This document shows positions 50,444 through 60,197 of a stretch of 64,000 bases of DNA, one piece after another (positions within the stretch are counted from its first letter, which is position 1; each line of letters starts with the position of its first letter). The position numbers were made by a program, and so were the translations under genes. The stretch is taken from contig NZ_CP091037.1 of the NCBI RefSeq assembly GCF_021534965.1, forward strand, positions 2,418,501-2,482,500, in the 5' to 3' direction. The stretch is from Muricauda sp. SCSIO 65647. GTDB taxonomy: Bacteria; Bacteroidota; Bacteroidia; Flavobacteriales; Flavobacteriaceae. Under the pieces are notes generated by a model. The model had not been told where the DNA came from and searched no databases. It was given only the letters and a program-made list of their open reading frames with translations.

Positions 50444-51771
50444 TCCCTTATAAATTCCACCCTTCTATTTTGGGCCTTGCCTTCAGGGCTGTTGTTATCG
50501 GAAACCGGTTCACTTTCGCCCTTACCATCGACCGACAATCGGCCGGCATCAATATTGTAAATGCTCACTAGGGCATTCTTTACGGCCGCGGCCCTTTCTT
50601 TTGAGAGTTTCAAATTGGCCGCGTCACCCCCATCGGCATCGGTATGCCCCACAATTTTGAGATTGATTGCCGATTCTTGCAATAATACCTGTGAAATTTG
50701 GCGAATAACGCCCATGGACTGTGGCTGCAAGTTGGCCGAGCCCGAATCAAACAAAATGGCGTTGGTCGATATCTTACCTTCAGAAATCAGTTTTCGGCGT
50801 AGGTCGACACCACCTTCAGCTACTTTGAGATTGGTAATGAAAACCTGTTCTTTTCCATCTTTGAAACCATTGGTCAGAAATTTCACGGTATGCAAAACTG
50901 CACCAGAGGCCACCAATCGAGGTACATCTATATATTTAACCTCGTTTACCCAAAGTCTGAAGCGCTGTTTATTGACCGCAATCGATATATGGGGATTCTC
51001 CAAGATCTCGTCCCTTAAATCGGCTTTGACCGTACTGCGTATTTCCCGTTTTCCATTGATTTTGTTTTCGACCGTGACCCCGATTTCAGAATATTGACAA
51101 AATGGAATCTCTGCAAAAGCAAAATTATTACCAGGGCTAAATTTATCGTCGTCGGTTAAAATGACCCTAAGTTTGGCCGTTGAAGAAGTTTGTCTATCTA
51201 GACCAACGGCACCAATATCAAATTCAATGCTATATTCTTCTGGTAACTGCGGCACATCGGGCACGTAATAAATATTGAATCCTGATTTCAATTCTAACCA
51301 CTTCTGGGGTGAATCGCCTAGGGTGACCAGTTCGCCCCCTGCATTGGTATTCCATTTCGAAGGGAAATCACCGATGAAGTCATTTGCGAAATCATCAAAG
51401 AACAATTGTTTATCGCCTGGCACAAAGTCAAATTTGCTATAGACCTGAATGGTTTTCGGACCGCCTGCATCAGGGTTGCCCGAACCGCCCTGTACACCGG
51501 GAACATTGCCCGTATTGCCCTGCTGGCCCCCGGTTTGGTCAGGTGGGGTAGGGGGTGCCTGTTTCCCCTTCTTACCTGGTTCAAGAATACTGTCCAAGAC
51601 CTCATCGGTCTTCTCTGATGTTTCTTTATCTACTCTTCGTTCAATGGTGCGTTCTGCGGCTTTTTCAGCACGTTTGCCCAATTTTTTCAATAATTGGGCA
51701 TTTCCATCCGTAGTAAAAACAAATAGGGTGAGCAAGCCTAGAAAAAGGCTGCCCTTTGTTATCATTTTCAT
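50440..51771 (-). CDS. OmpA family outer-membrane protein
   Basis: 443 aa. The signal ends TDGNAQ. A basic/acidic helical linker and a Gly/Pro-rich stretch (about residues 70-105) lead to a middle beta-sandwich domain (about 110-310). The OmpA-like peptidoglycan-binding domain ends the protein (about 330-440), with LKIVGHTDADGGDAANLKLS and the final KAQNRRVEF. It links the outer membrane to the cell wall. First gene of a tightly packed four-gene minus-strand operon. Confidence 0.92.
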   Translation of the reverse strand: MKMITKGSLFLGLLTLFVFTTDGNAQLLKKLGKRAEKAAERTIERRVDKETSEKTDEVLDSILEPGKKGKQAPPTPPDQTGGQQGNTGNVPGVQGGSGNPDAGGPKTIQVYSKFDFVPGDKQLFFDDFANDFIGDFPSKWNTNAGGELVTLGDSPQKWLELKSGFNIYYVPDVPQLPEEYSIEFDIGAVGLDRQTSSTAKLRVILTDDDKFSPGNNFAFAEIPFCQYSEIGVTVENKINGKREIRSTVKADLRDEILENPHISIAVNKQRFRLWVNEVKYIDVPRLVASGAVLHTVKFLTNGFKDGKEQVFITNLKVAEGGVDLRRKLISEGKISTNAILFDSGSANLQPQSMGVIRQISQVLLQESAINLKIVGHTDADGGDAANLKLSKERAAAVKNALVSIYNIDAGRLSVDGKGESEPVSDNNSPEGKAQNRRVEFIRE

Positions 51772-51895
51772 TTTCTTTAGTGTTTGATTATGCGCTACTT
51801 AAGTTACGAAAAACTCTATTTAGCAAAGTAAAAAAATGAAAGGAGTTTTAGGGAGAAGCATGTGTGGTTGGACAAAAAAGGTGTATAGAAGGTAC

Positions 51896-54358
51896 TCAAT
51901 TCATCTTATATACAATGATGGAGTTGTCTTGGTCTTTGGCCACCAGTTCTAATTTACGGTCACTGTCGATATCGGCCATATCGATGGTTGAACTGCCAAA
52001 CACGGGAAAATTGGCAATAGATTTTGCTTGGCTGTCAAAGAGATAGACCTTTTGGCTCTGTATATCGGTTACGGCCACATAGATTTTATCGTAGATATAA
52101 AAAATCTTTGGCGCGGTGTACACCCCTAGGTCAAGTTCTATTTTTCTGCCTTTGATGCTGAGCACGTTATCGTTCATCAATGCAAGGGTCTTGCTCGTGG
52201 CATACATACCGTGGTCGTTGTTGAGGTTGAAATTAGTGGTGGTCAGTTTACCACGCGTGTTGATTTGATGTAACACCCCTTTCTTATCAGTGATCGAAAA
52301 TTTGTTTTTGTAGAAAAATACCTCATTGTTAGAGAAATCGATTTTTTGTGGCACTTTGATGCGCTCTTGCCCAGCACGGTGCCTTATTTTCAGTTCGCCG
52401 TTTTGTAATTGAAATATGAGATAGTCTTTTTTATCGATTCTGAAGTGTTTTGGAGACGTTATGACCGGACTCTCGGTTTCTGTGTATTTGAAACCATCGA
52501 CAATGTTGCCCTTACGGTTGTACATGAACACTTTTGACCCTTGGGTAACCACGAACCGGTAGTCTTTTCGACCGTCATAATCGAATACGGAAAGACCGTT
52601 CAAATTACCACCTTCATAGGTTTTGTCGAACGGTTCAACAATTTCGCCGTTTCTGTCCACTATCAGAAATTGGTCATTGGTGGTGAAGGCCAACTGAAGC
52701 TTTCCGTTTTTGTAAATATCGACTTGATGGATTTTTCCTTGTATTTTTCCATCCAATTGCTTTTTCCATAGCACTTTTCCATCGGTGGATATCAAATAGA
52801 GATGGTTGTCTTGGTCTTGCACCACGATTTCTTGCTTGTTGGTACGGTGGTTTTTGACAAACTGTGGGTCTGTGGCCAAATCAGTATCCAATTGTAAGGT
52901 GAACAGTGGTGAGACACTCTTTGCCGCCTTTGTTTTTTCAATTGCCGAGACAAAGATGTTGGTATGGTAAAAACCATTGTCGGCCACTATTTGGGCGGCA
53001 AAGGAATTATCATCCATTTTGGCATTTTCAAAATCTTTGCCAATACTTGATTCAAAGAATTCATCAAGAAAATACTCGATGCCGTTGGTAGTCGATACAA
53101 AGAGTATACTCGATTCGTTCGCCAATGAAGCTATGGCGGTCTTGTAAGCTGTGCTTTTATCAAAAGTGGCCCCGCTTACATAGTTGCTGATAATGGTCTG
53201 CAGCGTTTCTTGTGCTTCTGAAAAAACAAAGGCATTTTCAATGACCGTACAGAAATTGACCTCTATATTTCTTACCAAAGGGGCAAAGGCCTCTGAAAGC
53301 CATTTTGAATCGCTCAATCTTAGAATTTCTTTTCCTTGGTAATTGGTCGTCCCTATTTTTTTTGATTCGACAAAGGTCGAAAGATTCTCTGTGCCAAACG
53401 TATTGAGCACAATGGCCTTTTTTGATGTCGTAAAGATGAGTCCGACCTCTTCTACCGCATTGAAAAGCGTGTCGAGCGATTGAACTTTTTCGAGATAATC
53501 ATTTTGGTTTTGTGCAAATTGTCCATAATCGTTAAAGGTGTACGATAATATGGCAGAGGCATTTAAGGGTGCCAAGGCCGCGGTTCGATTGGTCAATGGG
53601 GTCGTATTTTCAAATAGCTTGACCCGGTTATTGGTGCTATCGGTTGCCAGGGTAACCCCTCTAAAACCTAAAAAGTCTTGATTTGACTGAAAGTCTAGGT
53701 ACATCCAGTCAGCAAAATTTCTGACACTTTTGGCATCCTTGTCCACAAGCTGGGAGGCAATTAGGTCAGCGCCACTATCAAAATCAAAAAACAGATTGGC
53801 CGATTTCTGTTCATCGGCACTTTTGTAAAGCCTTTCCAAGGTCTTGGGCAATTGGTGCGGTCCCTTGGTACGGACCAGATTTTCGGCCAAAAGTTGCGAA
53901 GAACTGATCATTATTTTCCCATCTTGAAGAATTTGGTAGAAATTATCTTCGTCAGTCTGATAATGCTTGATGGTGGTACCCTCGTACGAGAGTGTTTCTA
54001 TGGTTTTTCCATCGATGTCATCCAAAACAAAATCGATCGAGTTTTCTTTTGTGGCCAAAATGAATTCGAAACGCTCTTTGCCGACTTCATAAAATGCCAA
54101 TAACGACTCTGAATCAAGCGTAAGATTGTCAAGACCTGAAATGGTTTTGTGTATTGCGCCATATAGTGACGTCGATGCCAGACCTGAAAGAAAAGACTGA
54201 TTCTTCAGCTCACTCTTGAAACCCGTAAAATCATTGATTCTGATAATGAGTGCCGCATTGGGGGGCAAATGGCCGAGCAATGGGTCCAACACTTTTTTTT
54301 CTGGGGTACAAGATGCTAAAACGAGCAGCGTGGTAATAAGAAGCGTTCGCAACCTCAT
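51896..54358 (-). CDS. Lipoprotein with C-terminal beta-propeller-like region
   Basis: 820 aa. The lipobox is LASC (Cys about 17). Residues 25-480 form an unassigned alpha/beta region (LPPNAALIIRINDFTGFKSE). The last 320 residues contain repeated beta-blade-like units (DQDNHLYLISTDGKVLWKKQ, FLIVDRNGEIV, VFMYNRKGNIV), consistent with a PQQ-type or BamB-like propeller. It is found next to rnhB here, 28 bp downstream. The function is unknown; a scaffold role in the envelope is an inference from the propeller. Confidence 0.7.
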   Translation of the reverse strand: MRLRTLLITTLLVLASCTPEKKVLDPLLGHLPPNAALIIRINDFTGFKSELKNQSFLSGLASTSLYGAIHKTISGLDNLTLDSESLLAFYEVGKERFEFILATKENSIDFVLDDIDGKTIETLSYEGTTIKHYQTDEDNFYQILQDGKIMISSSQLLAENLVRTKGPHQLPKTLERLYKSADEQKSANLFFDFDSGADLIASQLVDKDAKSVRNFADWMYLDFQSNQDFLGFRGVTLATDSTNNRVKLFENTTPLTNRTAALAPLNASAILSYTFNDYGQFAQNQNDYLEKVQSLDTLFNAVEEVGLIFTTSKKAIVLNTFGTENLSTFVESKKIGTTNYQGKEILRLSDSKWLSEAFAPLVRNIEVNFCTVIENAFVFSEAQETLQTIISNYVSGATFDKSTAYKTAIASLANESSILFVSTTNGIEYFLDEFFESSIGKDFENAKMDDNSFAAQIVADNGFYHTNIFVSAIEKTKAAKSVSPLFTLQLDTDLATDPQFVKNHRTNKQEIVVQDQDNHLYLISTDGKVLWKKQLDGKIQGKIHQVDIYKNGKLQLAFTTNDQFLIVDRNGEIVEPFDKTYEGGNLNGLSVFDYDGRKDYRFVVTQGSKVFMYNRKGNIVDGFKYTETESPVITSPKHFRIDKKDYLIFQLQNGELKIRHRAGQERIKVPQKIDFSNNEVFFYKNKFSITDKKGVLHQINTRGKLTTTNFNLNNDHGMYATSKTLALMNDNVLSIKGRKIELDLGVYTAPKIFYIYDKIYVAVTDIQSQKVYLFDSQAKSIANFPVFGSSTIDMADIDSDRKLELVAKDQDNSIIVYKMN

Positions 54359-54386
54359 CGCAAGAGTTTAGCACAAATGTAGCTTT

Positions 54387-54989
54387 TTAGAACTCAAGTT
54401 TCAATTGCTCAGGGAGTTGTTTGAAACTTTTTCTGTGATATTTGGTCAGGCCAAATTTTCTAATGGCCTCACGGTGTTCTTTTGTAGGATAACCTTTGTT
54501 CTGTTTCCAATTGTACATAGGGAATTCTTTGTGCAAACGTGTCATGTATTCATCACGATGGGTCTTTGCCAAAACCGATGCCCCGGCAATGCTCAAGTAT
54601 TTGCCATCTCCTTTCACAATACATTCATGGGGTATTTTGCCATAGGGTTTGAATCTATTACCATCAACAATGATAAAATTCACTTTGCAGGTCAATTGGT
54701 CAAGTGCACGGTGCATGGCCAAAATGGAAGCGTTAAGAATGTTGACCTCATCAATTTCATCAGGAAACACATGGCACACCCCAAATGAGAGGGCATATTT
54801 TTCCAGAACCGGACGTAGCGATTCACGCTTGGTCTCGCTCAACTGCTTTGAGTCGGTGAGCACTTCGTTTGTGAAATTTTTAGGAAGAATCAATGCAGCG
54901 GCCGTTACAGGGCCTGCCAAGCATCCACGCCCGGCCTCATCGGTGCCCGCCTCTTCGTGCAGTCGATAAAACCTTTTTAATCCACCCAA
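54387..54989 (-). CDS. rnhB: Ribonuclease HII
   Basis: 200 aa. Removes RNA from RNA-DNA hybrids and single ribonucleotides from DNA. The active-site start is [20 protein letters not shown] (Asp and Glu), with NFIIVDGN and [14 protein letters not shown] further on. The start must be the TTG at 54989: an in-frame TGA lies two codons upstream, and no ATG or GTG occurs before the catalytic Asp. It begins 7 bp after the stop of the FN3 lipoprotein gene, so it is probably translated by coupling within an operon of secreted proteins. Confidence 0.95.
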   Translation of the reverse strand: MGGLKRFYRLHEEAGTDEAGRGCLAGPVTAAALILPKNFTNEVLTDSKQLSETKRESLRPVLEKYALSFGVCHVFPDEIDEVNILNASILAMHRALDQLTCKVNFIIVDGNRFKPYGKIPHECIVKGDGKYLSIAGASVLAKTHRDEYMTRLHKEFPMYNWKQNKGYPTKEHREAIRKFGLTKYHRKSFKQLPEQLKLEF

Positions 54990-54996
54990 TGTTCAG

Positions 54997-55722
54997 TTAA
55001 TTGACCCTAAATTGAAACACCTCTGATGTAGAGGTATTGCCTTGGCTATCTGTTGTGGTCACCGTCCAGTAGTAGGTGTTGCCCGATGTCACGGCCACAT
55101 CGGCTATACTGGTATCTGTGGTCGTGCCCAATGAATTGGTAGGGTTGGCTTCCGTTCCAAAGAATACCTCATATTGTTCGATATCATCATCGACATCACT
55201 GGCCGACCATTCCAATGTAACGGTTGCCGTCGAGGCTAGGTTGGCCCCCCTGGCAGGGTTTACGGCCTCTGCAGGAAAGGGGGCATAGTTTTCTATGCCA
55301 GGACCTTCATTGAAAAAACGGAAAGTGGAACTGGTCGCTGTTTCAGTGGTGCCATTTGCCCTAGAAACCACAAACCACTCATAGGGTGTGCCCCGATTGA
55401 TTGAAAAAGAAGCTTCATTGTTCGCAGTAGTGGTCCTTGAGGCTACTGATGTGTTCAGATTGATGACATTCAGTTCATAGCTATCCGCATTTTGGGCAGC
55501 ATTCCATCGAAAGGTCACAGAGCTTCTTGTTTCACTGATAACATTCCCTTCGGTACATTCGGTGTTATTTTCAGGAAATACCAACGTAGCCGCTGTAGGA
55601 GCCGCCACTGGATCATCAGGGGGTGGACTATCATCACCGTCACCGCCTGAACTACTGCATGCCATTATTATACAGGAAAAAAAGCTTAACACAGCTAGAT
55701 TGCAAATACCGTTTATCTTCAT
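54997..55722 (-). CDS. Lipoprotein with two fibronectin type III-like domains
   Basis: 241 aa. The signal ends in the lipobox IMAC (Cys 22), followed by a Ser/Gly/Asp-rich surface-export stretch and Pro repeats. Two FN3-like domains follow: about 45-135 (VTFRWNAAQNADSYELNVIN) and 150-240 (VTLEWSASDVDDDIEQYEVF, then YYWTVTTTDSQGNTS). The start codon overlaps the stop of the large T9SS gene (ATGA), so the two products are probably made together. It may be a surface partner of that protein. Confidence 0.8.
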   Translation of the reverse strand: MKINGICNLAVLSFFSCIIMACSSSGGDGDDSPPPDDPVAAPTAATLVFPENNTECTEGNVISETRSSVTFRWNAAQNADSYELNVINLNTSVASRTTTANNEASFSINRGTPYEWFVVSRANGTTETATSSTFRFFNEGPGIENYAPFPAEAVNPARGANLASTATVTLEWSASDVDDDIEQYEVFFGTEANPTNSLGTTTDTSIADVAVTSGNTYYWTVTTTDSQGNTSTSEVFQFRVN

Positions 55723-58700
55723 CTTTTTAAGATTTTGAAATTTAGAAGTGACCTTTCAGTTTTGATGTTCAATAGGTAGAGGCCTTGAGAAAACCCTGAA
55801 ACATCCATGATGATCTGCCCGTTTTCTGGTCTTATGTCCTTTTTGAATACTATTTTTCCATCAATGTCATAAATCGATGCCCCTACTTGTTCAAACTCGC
55901 CTGAACCAAGGTAAACATTCAACGTTCCCGATGAAACAGGGTTTGGATAGATAAAAACCTTCGAACTGAGTAAAATGGTCTCTTCATGACTACCTTGGCA
56001 GTCTTTATCAGTTCTTACAGAAAGTACATTCTCTATCTTTTTTAGTGGTAGGGTAATCTCACTTCTAGAAGTGGTAAAGATTTCGTCATTCAAATTAATA
56101 AAGTACCGTTCGCCACCAGAAAGAGTCAGGGTTACTTCGCTATTTAAAGAACTTATCTTCGAATTAACAGAGAGCGATTCAGGCTCGGTAATGGTGATGT
56201 CAAAGCAACGTTCATATTCAGACTGCCCTTCGACCAAGATGCAAAGTGTATAGTCTCCGGCACTCAAATCGCCAAAACTGGTGGTGTCATTGAAGTCATT
56301 CGTGGTGTCGGCCCCGCCCTCATCGGTTAGGGTCGCAATATAATCAAGATTCATGTCTGCAGTGATTTCAACCACGCCATCGTTGTTTGAAATACAGGAC
56401 TCTCCTATTGTTTTGAGGGCAAAATTGTTGGCTGGTAACGAGAACACTTCACAACCATCGACATCAATTACGGCGCCAGCAGGGGTACTAGGGCATTGGT
56501 CGACGGCATTGGGTACACCGTCATTGTCGATATCATCATCACATACATCACCGATACCATCTCCATCCAGATCGTTTTGGTCGGCATTTGCAGTAAATGG
56601 GCAATTGTCATCCAAATCAAGAATGCCATCGTTGTCATCATCACTGTCACAAAGATCACCTATGCCATCACCATCATTGTCATCTTGTGCCGCATTGGCC
56701 ACTAAGGGGCAATTGTCATTTATATCAAGAATACCATCATCATCATCGTCATCATCATCTACAAGCCCTTCGACCACAAAATCATCAACGATCGCCCCCT
56801 CTTGGTTTACAGATTGATCGGATACGAAAACAATGGCAAATTGAATGTTCGTCTCACCTGTCAGATCGACTTCTCCCCGAGCTATGTTGGCGACAAAATC
56901 GTAGGTGTATCTGGTCATGGTCGCATCGGTGCCCGTCCATTGTGCGCCAGGGCAATTAAAACAATCGGTATTACCTGAACTGGCCGCGGTACGATTGCTA
57001 TTGTACCAATTGGGTTGACTGCCCAACTCACCCAAAACGTTTGATGTCTCAAAATTATCGGTGGAATATAGCACATAAACAATGTCCCAATTCTCTTCAA
57101 GATCATAGGCCATTTGAAAGCTCAATCTCGGTGCCAAGATAGATGAGAAATCATAGCATCCACTATAAATGACCCCAGTGGTCATATCAGGATGGTTACC
57201 ATCTAAATTAGTGCCCAAAACCTGGGTGCCCGAACTTGCGGTATTCAATAAAGCGCCCGTCGGCACACCTCTTTCCCATACCCCACCAGCAATTGGCGAA
57301 GTGCCAGCTATCAAATCATAGGTCAGCAATGAGGTTGCATCGGTTTCAAAGTCAAAAAGTTGGTCAACAGCTGCTGCGTTGTTGGTGATGAAGAAAGATG
57401 TTTTTTGTGAATTATTGTCTGGAAAGGTATCGTTTGCTATGGAGACCGATACGCTCAAAATTGAATTGACCCCAATCTGCGTGTTCAGGGCAGGAAGAGT
57501 GAAAGTCTCTACCTCGCCGCTATTGACAGCGCCGTTGAATGTAAATGTCTCATCGCTGCCATCATTGATATTATAAGTAACATCGACCTGTGATATGGTG
57601 TTCAAACCTTTGTTCTCAATCGTTATTTCAGGAATGATTTCATCACAGGTAAGAATGCCCGAAACCGCTTCAACTGAAACCAATCTCACATCATCATCGG
57701 GCAACTGTATGGGGATAGGACTTTGCCAGACCCCTCTACCATAAGTACTGGCCACCAGCATTTCATCATCGGGACTGATTTCTAGATCACTTACTGTGGT
57801 GTTGGGTAAATTGGTTGAATATTGCTCCCATTCGGTCAAGGTGTCATCTAACCGGTATACGCCCAAACTGGTACCCACATATATGGGATTGTCACTGTTT
57901 CGCCCCTGATGGGCTATTGCAAAATAGGCTTGGTCAGAAGGTAAATCGAAAGTGATGTCTTCATTAGAAACAAGAATATTTCCATCAACGGTTATTCTGT
58001 AAACCGCTCTTCCGTCGGGTTGTACCCTTTGAGGAGCCCCAACTCTTTGCGAAGTCGTAACATATACAATATTACTATTGTTGCTGTTAATCGCTATGTC
58101 AGAGATTATGGTGGCCATAGTATCAATGGCAACAAAATTTTCACCTCTGTCCTCGCTTCTATAGAGCACGTCACTTTCAGCTAGATACATGATGTTGGGA
58201 TCGTTCGGGTCTATTTCCAAATCATCGATATCACTTTCGGCATTGATAACATCAGATGCACTTTCCCATTCACTTCCATTAAGTCTATAAACAGCATTGT
58301 ACGCAGCATATACAGTGCCCTCTCCATCAATGGCCAATGGGGTAATCCAGTTTCCTTGAATGTTTCCCGACCCCGTATCGGGCGATTGTATCGAGCCCAC
58401 AGTCTGCCCCAGATTGGTAGTTATGAAAAGGGGATTGCCGAATTGCAGAAATCCATAGGCGATATTGCTATTGGTCGGATCAATTTCATAGTCCATGCCA
58501 TCACCACCTGTATAGATGTTCCATTCGTTGTTGTTATAGACAAAGCCAGAATTGTCTTGGGTGCCCCCTACAATTCTACTCGCATCATTTTTTGCGATAC
58601 CGATACGATAAAATTGTGTTACGGCTATACCATCAGAATAGTCGTCAAAAGTAGCACCGCCATCATCGGAAACAAAAACACCCCCATCGCTGCCGCAAAA

Positions 58701-60020
58701 AAGCTTGCTGCCAAAAAATTTGAGCGTATGGATGTCGGCATGGGTATAGGATGGAGTATTGGAGAACCATTGGTTCAATTGGGTGAACGAATCACCACCG
58801 TCGGTGCTTTTCCAAATGTTTAGGCATCCTGCATACAATTCATTTGCATCGGTCGGTGAAACCTCTATTGCCAAATCGAACCAAGCTTGGTTTGATTCAA
58901 AAATATCTTCTGTATTTGCCGTTCTAGTGAACGAATCGCCGCTGTCGGTCGATTTGAAAAGACCTAAAAATGCCGAAGACCTGTCTATGATGTCAGCCAC
59001 CAGCACATAAAGAACATCGGGGTCTGCCGGCGATACGCCGAGTACCATTCTGCCCCCGTTTGTCGGAAGCACGTCTGCTATTTCAGTAAAGGTTTCGCCC
59101 CCATCGGTCGATTTGAAATAAGAGTTTGGGTCAACAGCATATATGGTATTTGAATCTCCGGGTTTCAACTTGAAATCTGTTATATTGCCAGCTAACATCA
59201 CTTCCCAAGTTTCGCCCCCATCCAATGATTTTTGAAGGCCATCGGTACCTGCTACCCAGACCACATTGAAATCACTTGGGTCATACACAATCTCATTTAA
59301 GACGTCAAATTCATTTTGATTGCTAGGGTTAATACTGGTTTCATTCCAAGTGACGCCCCCATCGGTCGATTTAAAAACACCTGCGCTGAACGAGTCAAAT
59401 GCATCATCATCTCCCGTAGCGATCAAAATAGTGTTTGAATCATCTGGCTTTATGGCAATGCCCGAGACACCTATCTGCGGAAAATCATCAAAAAGGGTTT
59501 CCCAAGTAGTGCCCGCATCGGTAGATTTCCAAAATCCCCCAGCGGGTGCTCCGGCGTACCAGACATTTTCATCGTTGGGGTCTACTGCAACGGCATTAAT
59601 ACGGCCAATTCCGGGAAGCGCTCCTGCCAGTTCGCCACTTATTACGGGTCCTACGGCGGTCCAACTGCTGGTCGGGTTTACAGGCCCTACGGCTGCTTGT
59701 TTGTTTTCATAGGCTTGCCATAGTTCTTTTGCTGTCGGCAAGGTGCCATCTGACTTTACAAAATGTTGCCAATAATTTCGCCAACGCATAAAGGGCTTAT
59801 AACCGCTTCCCTTGGCACTTTTGTCTTTGTCTTTCCAATAGTTGTCAAATGCTTCGGTGATTTCGTGAAATGTATATATCTCATTGTTGCTGCCACCCTT
59901 GGCAGCAGAAGTCCTTGACTTTGATTTTTTCAGTTCTTTCATCCATGGCGCACTCTCATTATATTGGGCAAATGATATGGAACATGTCACCAACAAGAGA
60001 AGGAGTAATTTTATTTTCAT
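55719..60020 (-). CDS. Large T9SS-secreted protein: BNR/sortilin propeller, CARDB, thrombospondin-3 repeats, sorting domain
   Basis: 1433 aa. The ATG at 60020 gives a clean signal peptide (LLLLLLVTCSISFAQ); the upstream ATG at 60095 does not. Parts: many KSTDGGxTW/F repeats of the BNR/VPS10 propeller (about 125-770), a CARDB-like sandwich (about 775-880; IPEITIENKGLNTISQVDVT), a jelly-roll region (about 895-1080), Asp-rich thrombospondin type 3 calcium repeats (about 1083-1192; DNDGDGIGDLCD), and a type A T9SS sorting domain at the C terminus (IYPNPVSSGTLNVYL to LLNFKILKR). It should be exported across the outer membrane and attached or released. The ligand is unknown. Confidence 0.92.
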   Translation of the reverse strand: MKIKLLLLLLVTCSISFAQYNESAPWMKELKKSKSRTSAAKGGSNNEIYTFHEITEAFDNYWKDKDKSAKGSGYKPFMRWRNYWQHFVKSDGTLPTAKELWQAYENKQAAVGPVNPTSSWTAVGPVISGELAGALPGIGRINAVAVDPNDENVWYAGAPAGGFWKSTDAGTTWETLFDDFPQIGVSGIAIKPDDSNTILIATGDDDAFDSFSAGVFKSTDGGVTWNETSINPSNQNEFDVLNEIVYDPSDFNVVWVAGTDGLQKSLDGGETWEVMLAGNITDFKLKPGDSNTIYAVDPNSYFKSTDGGETFTEIADVLPTNGGRMVLGVSPADPDVLYVLVADIIDRSSAFLGLFKSTDSGDSFTRTANTEDIFESNQAWFDLAIEVSPTDANELYAGCLNIWKSTDGGDSFTQLNQWFSNTPSYTHADIHTLKFFGSKLFCGSDGGVFVSDDGGATFDDYSDGIAVTQFYRIGIAKNDASRIVGGTQDNSGFVYNNNEWNIYTGGDGMDYEIDPTNSNIAYGFLQFGNPLFITTNLGQTVGSIQSPDTGSGNIQGNWITPLAIDGEGTVYAAYNAVYRLNGSEWESASDVINAESDIDDLEIDPNDPNIMYLAESDVLYRSEDRGENFVAIDTMATIISDIAINSNNSNIVYVTTSQRVGAPQRVQPDGRAVYRITVDGNILVSNEDITFDLPSDQAYFAIAHQGRNSDNPIYVGTSLGVYRLDDTLTEWEQYSTNLPNTTVSDLEISPDDEMLVASTYGRGVWQSPIPIQLPDDDVRLVSVEAVSGILTCDEIIPEITIENKGLNTISQVDVTYNINDGSDETFTFNGAVNSGEVETFTLPALNTQIGVNSILSVSVSIANDTFPDNNSQKTSFFITNNAAAVDQLFDFETDATSLLTYDLIAGTSPIAGGVWERGVPTGALLNTASSGTQVLGTNLDGNHPDMTTGVIYSGCYDFSSILAPRLSFQMAYDLEENWDIVYVLYSTDNFETSNVLGELGSQPNWYNSNRTAASSGNTDCFNCPGAQWTGTDATMTRYTYDFVANIARGEVDLTGETNIQFAIVFVSDQSVNQEGAIVDDFVVEGLVDDDDDDDDGILDINDNCPLVANAAQDDNDGDGIGDLCDSDDDNDGILDLDDNCPFTANADQNDLDGDGIGDVCDDDIDNDGVPNAVDQCPSTPAGAVIDVDGCEVFSLPANNFALKTIGESCISNNDGVVEITADMNLDYIATLTDEGGADTTNDFNDTTSFGDLSAGDYTLCILVEGQSEYERCFDITITEPESLSVNSKISSLNSEVTLTLSGGERYFINLNDEIFTTSRSEITLPLKKIENVLSVRTDKDCQGSHEETILLSSKVFIYPNPVSSGTLNVYLGSGEFEQVGASIYDIDGKIVFKKDIRPENGQIIMDVSGFSQGLYLLNIKTERSLLNFKILKR

Positions 60021-60150
60021 GCTCAGGTCTGTTGTATTAGCTATCAATGGCTCAAAATATGGATTTTTTTTAGTTCGGTTAACAGTTTTTAACATTTTTT
60101 CGACTAGTTGTGATATTTAGTTTAACCAAACGACCATAAAACTTTCACAT

Positions 60151-60179
60151 TTGTTTAGGAACAAAAAAATATAACTTTG
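60151..60179 (+). promoter_or_regulatory. Promoter of the porin gene
   Basis: -33 TTG at 60151-60153, 18 nt, -7 TAACTTTG at 60172-60179. The ATG at 60198 is 18 bp past the -7 box. Confidence 0.75.
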
Positions 60180-60197
60180 TCCCTGCAAGATGCTTCC

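Noticed and set aside
56453..56959. His-rich and Thr/Ile-rich frames opposite the thrombospondin-3 repeats
   Set aside because: They are antisense products of GAT/GAC-rich calcium repeats, not genes.
60021..60095. 25-codon upstream extension of the large T9SS protein
   Set aside because: It would bury the signal peptide; the ATG at 60020 starts it cleanly.
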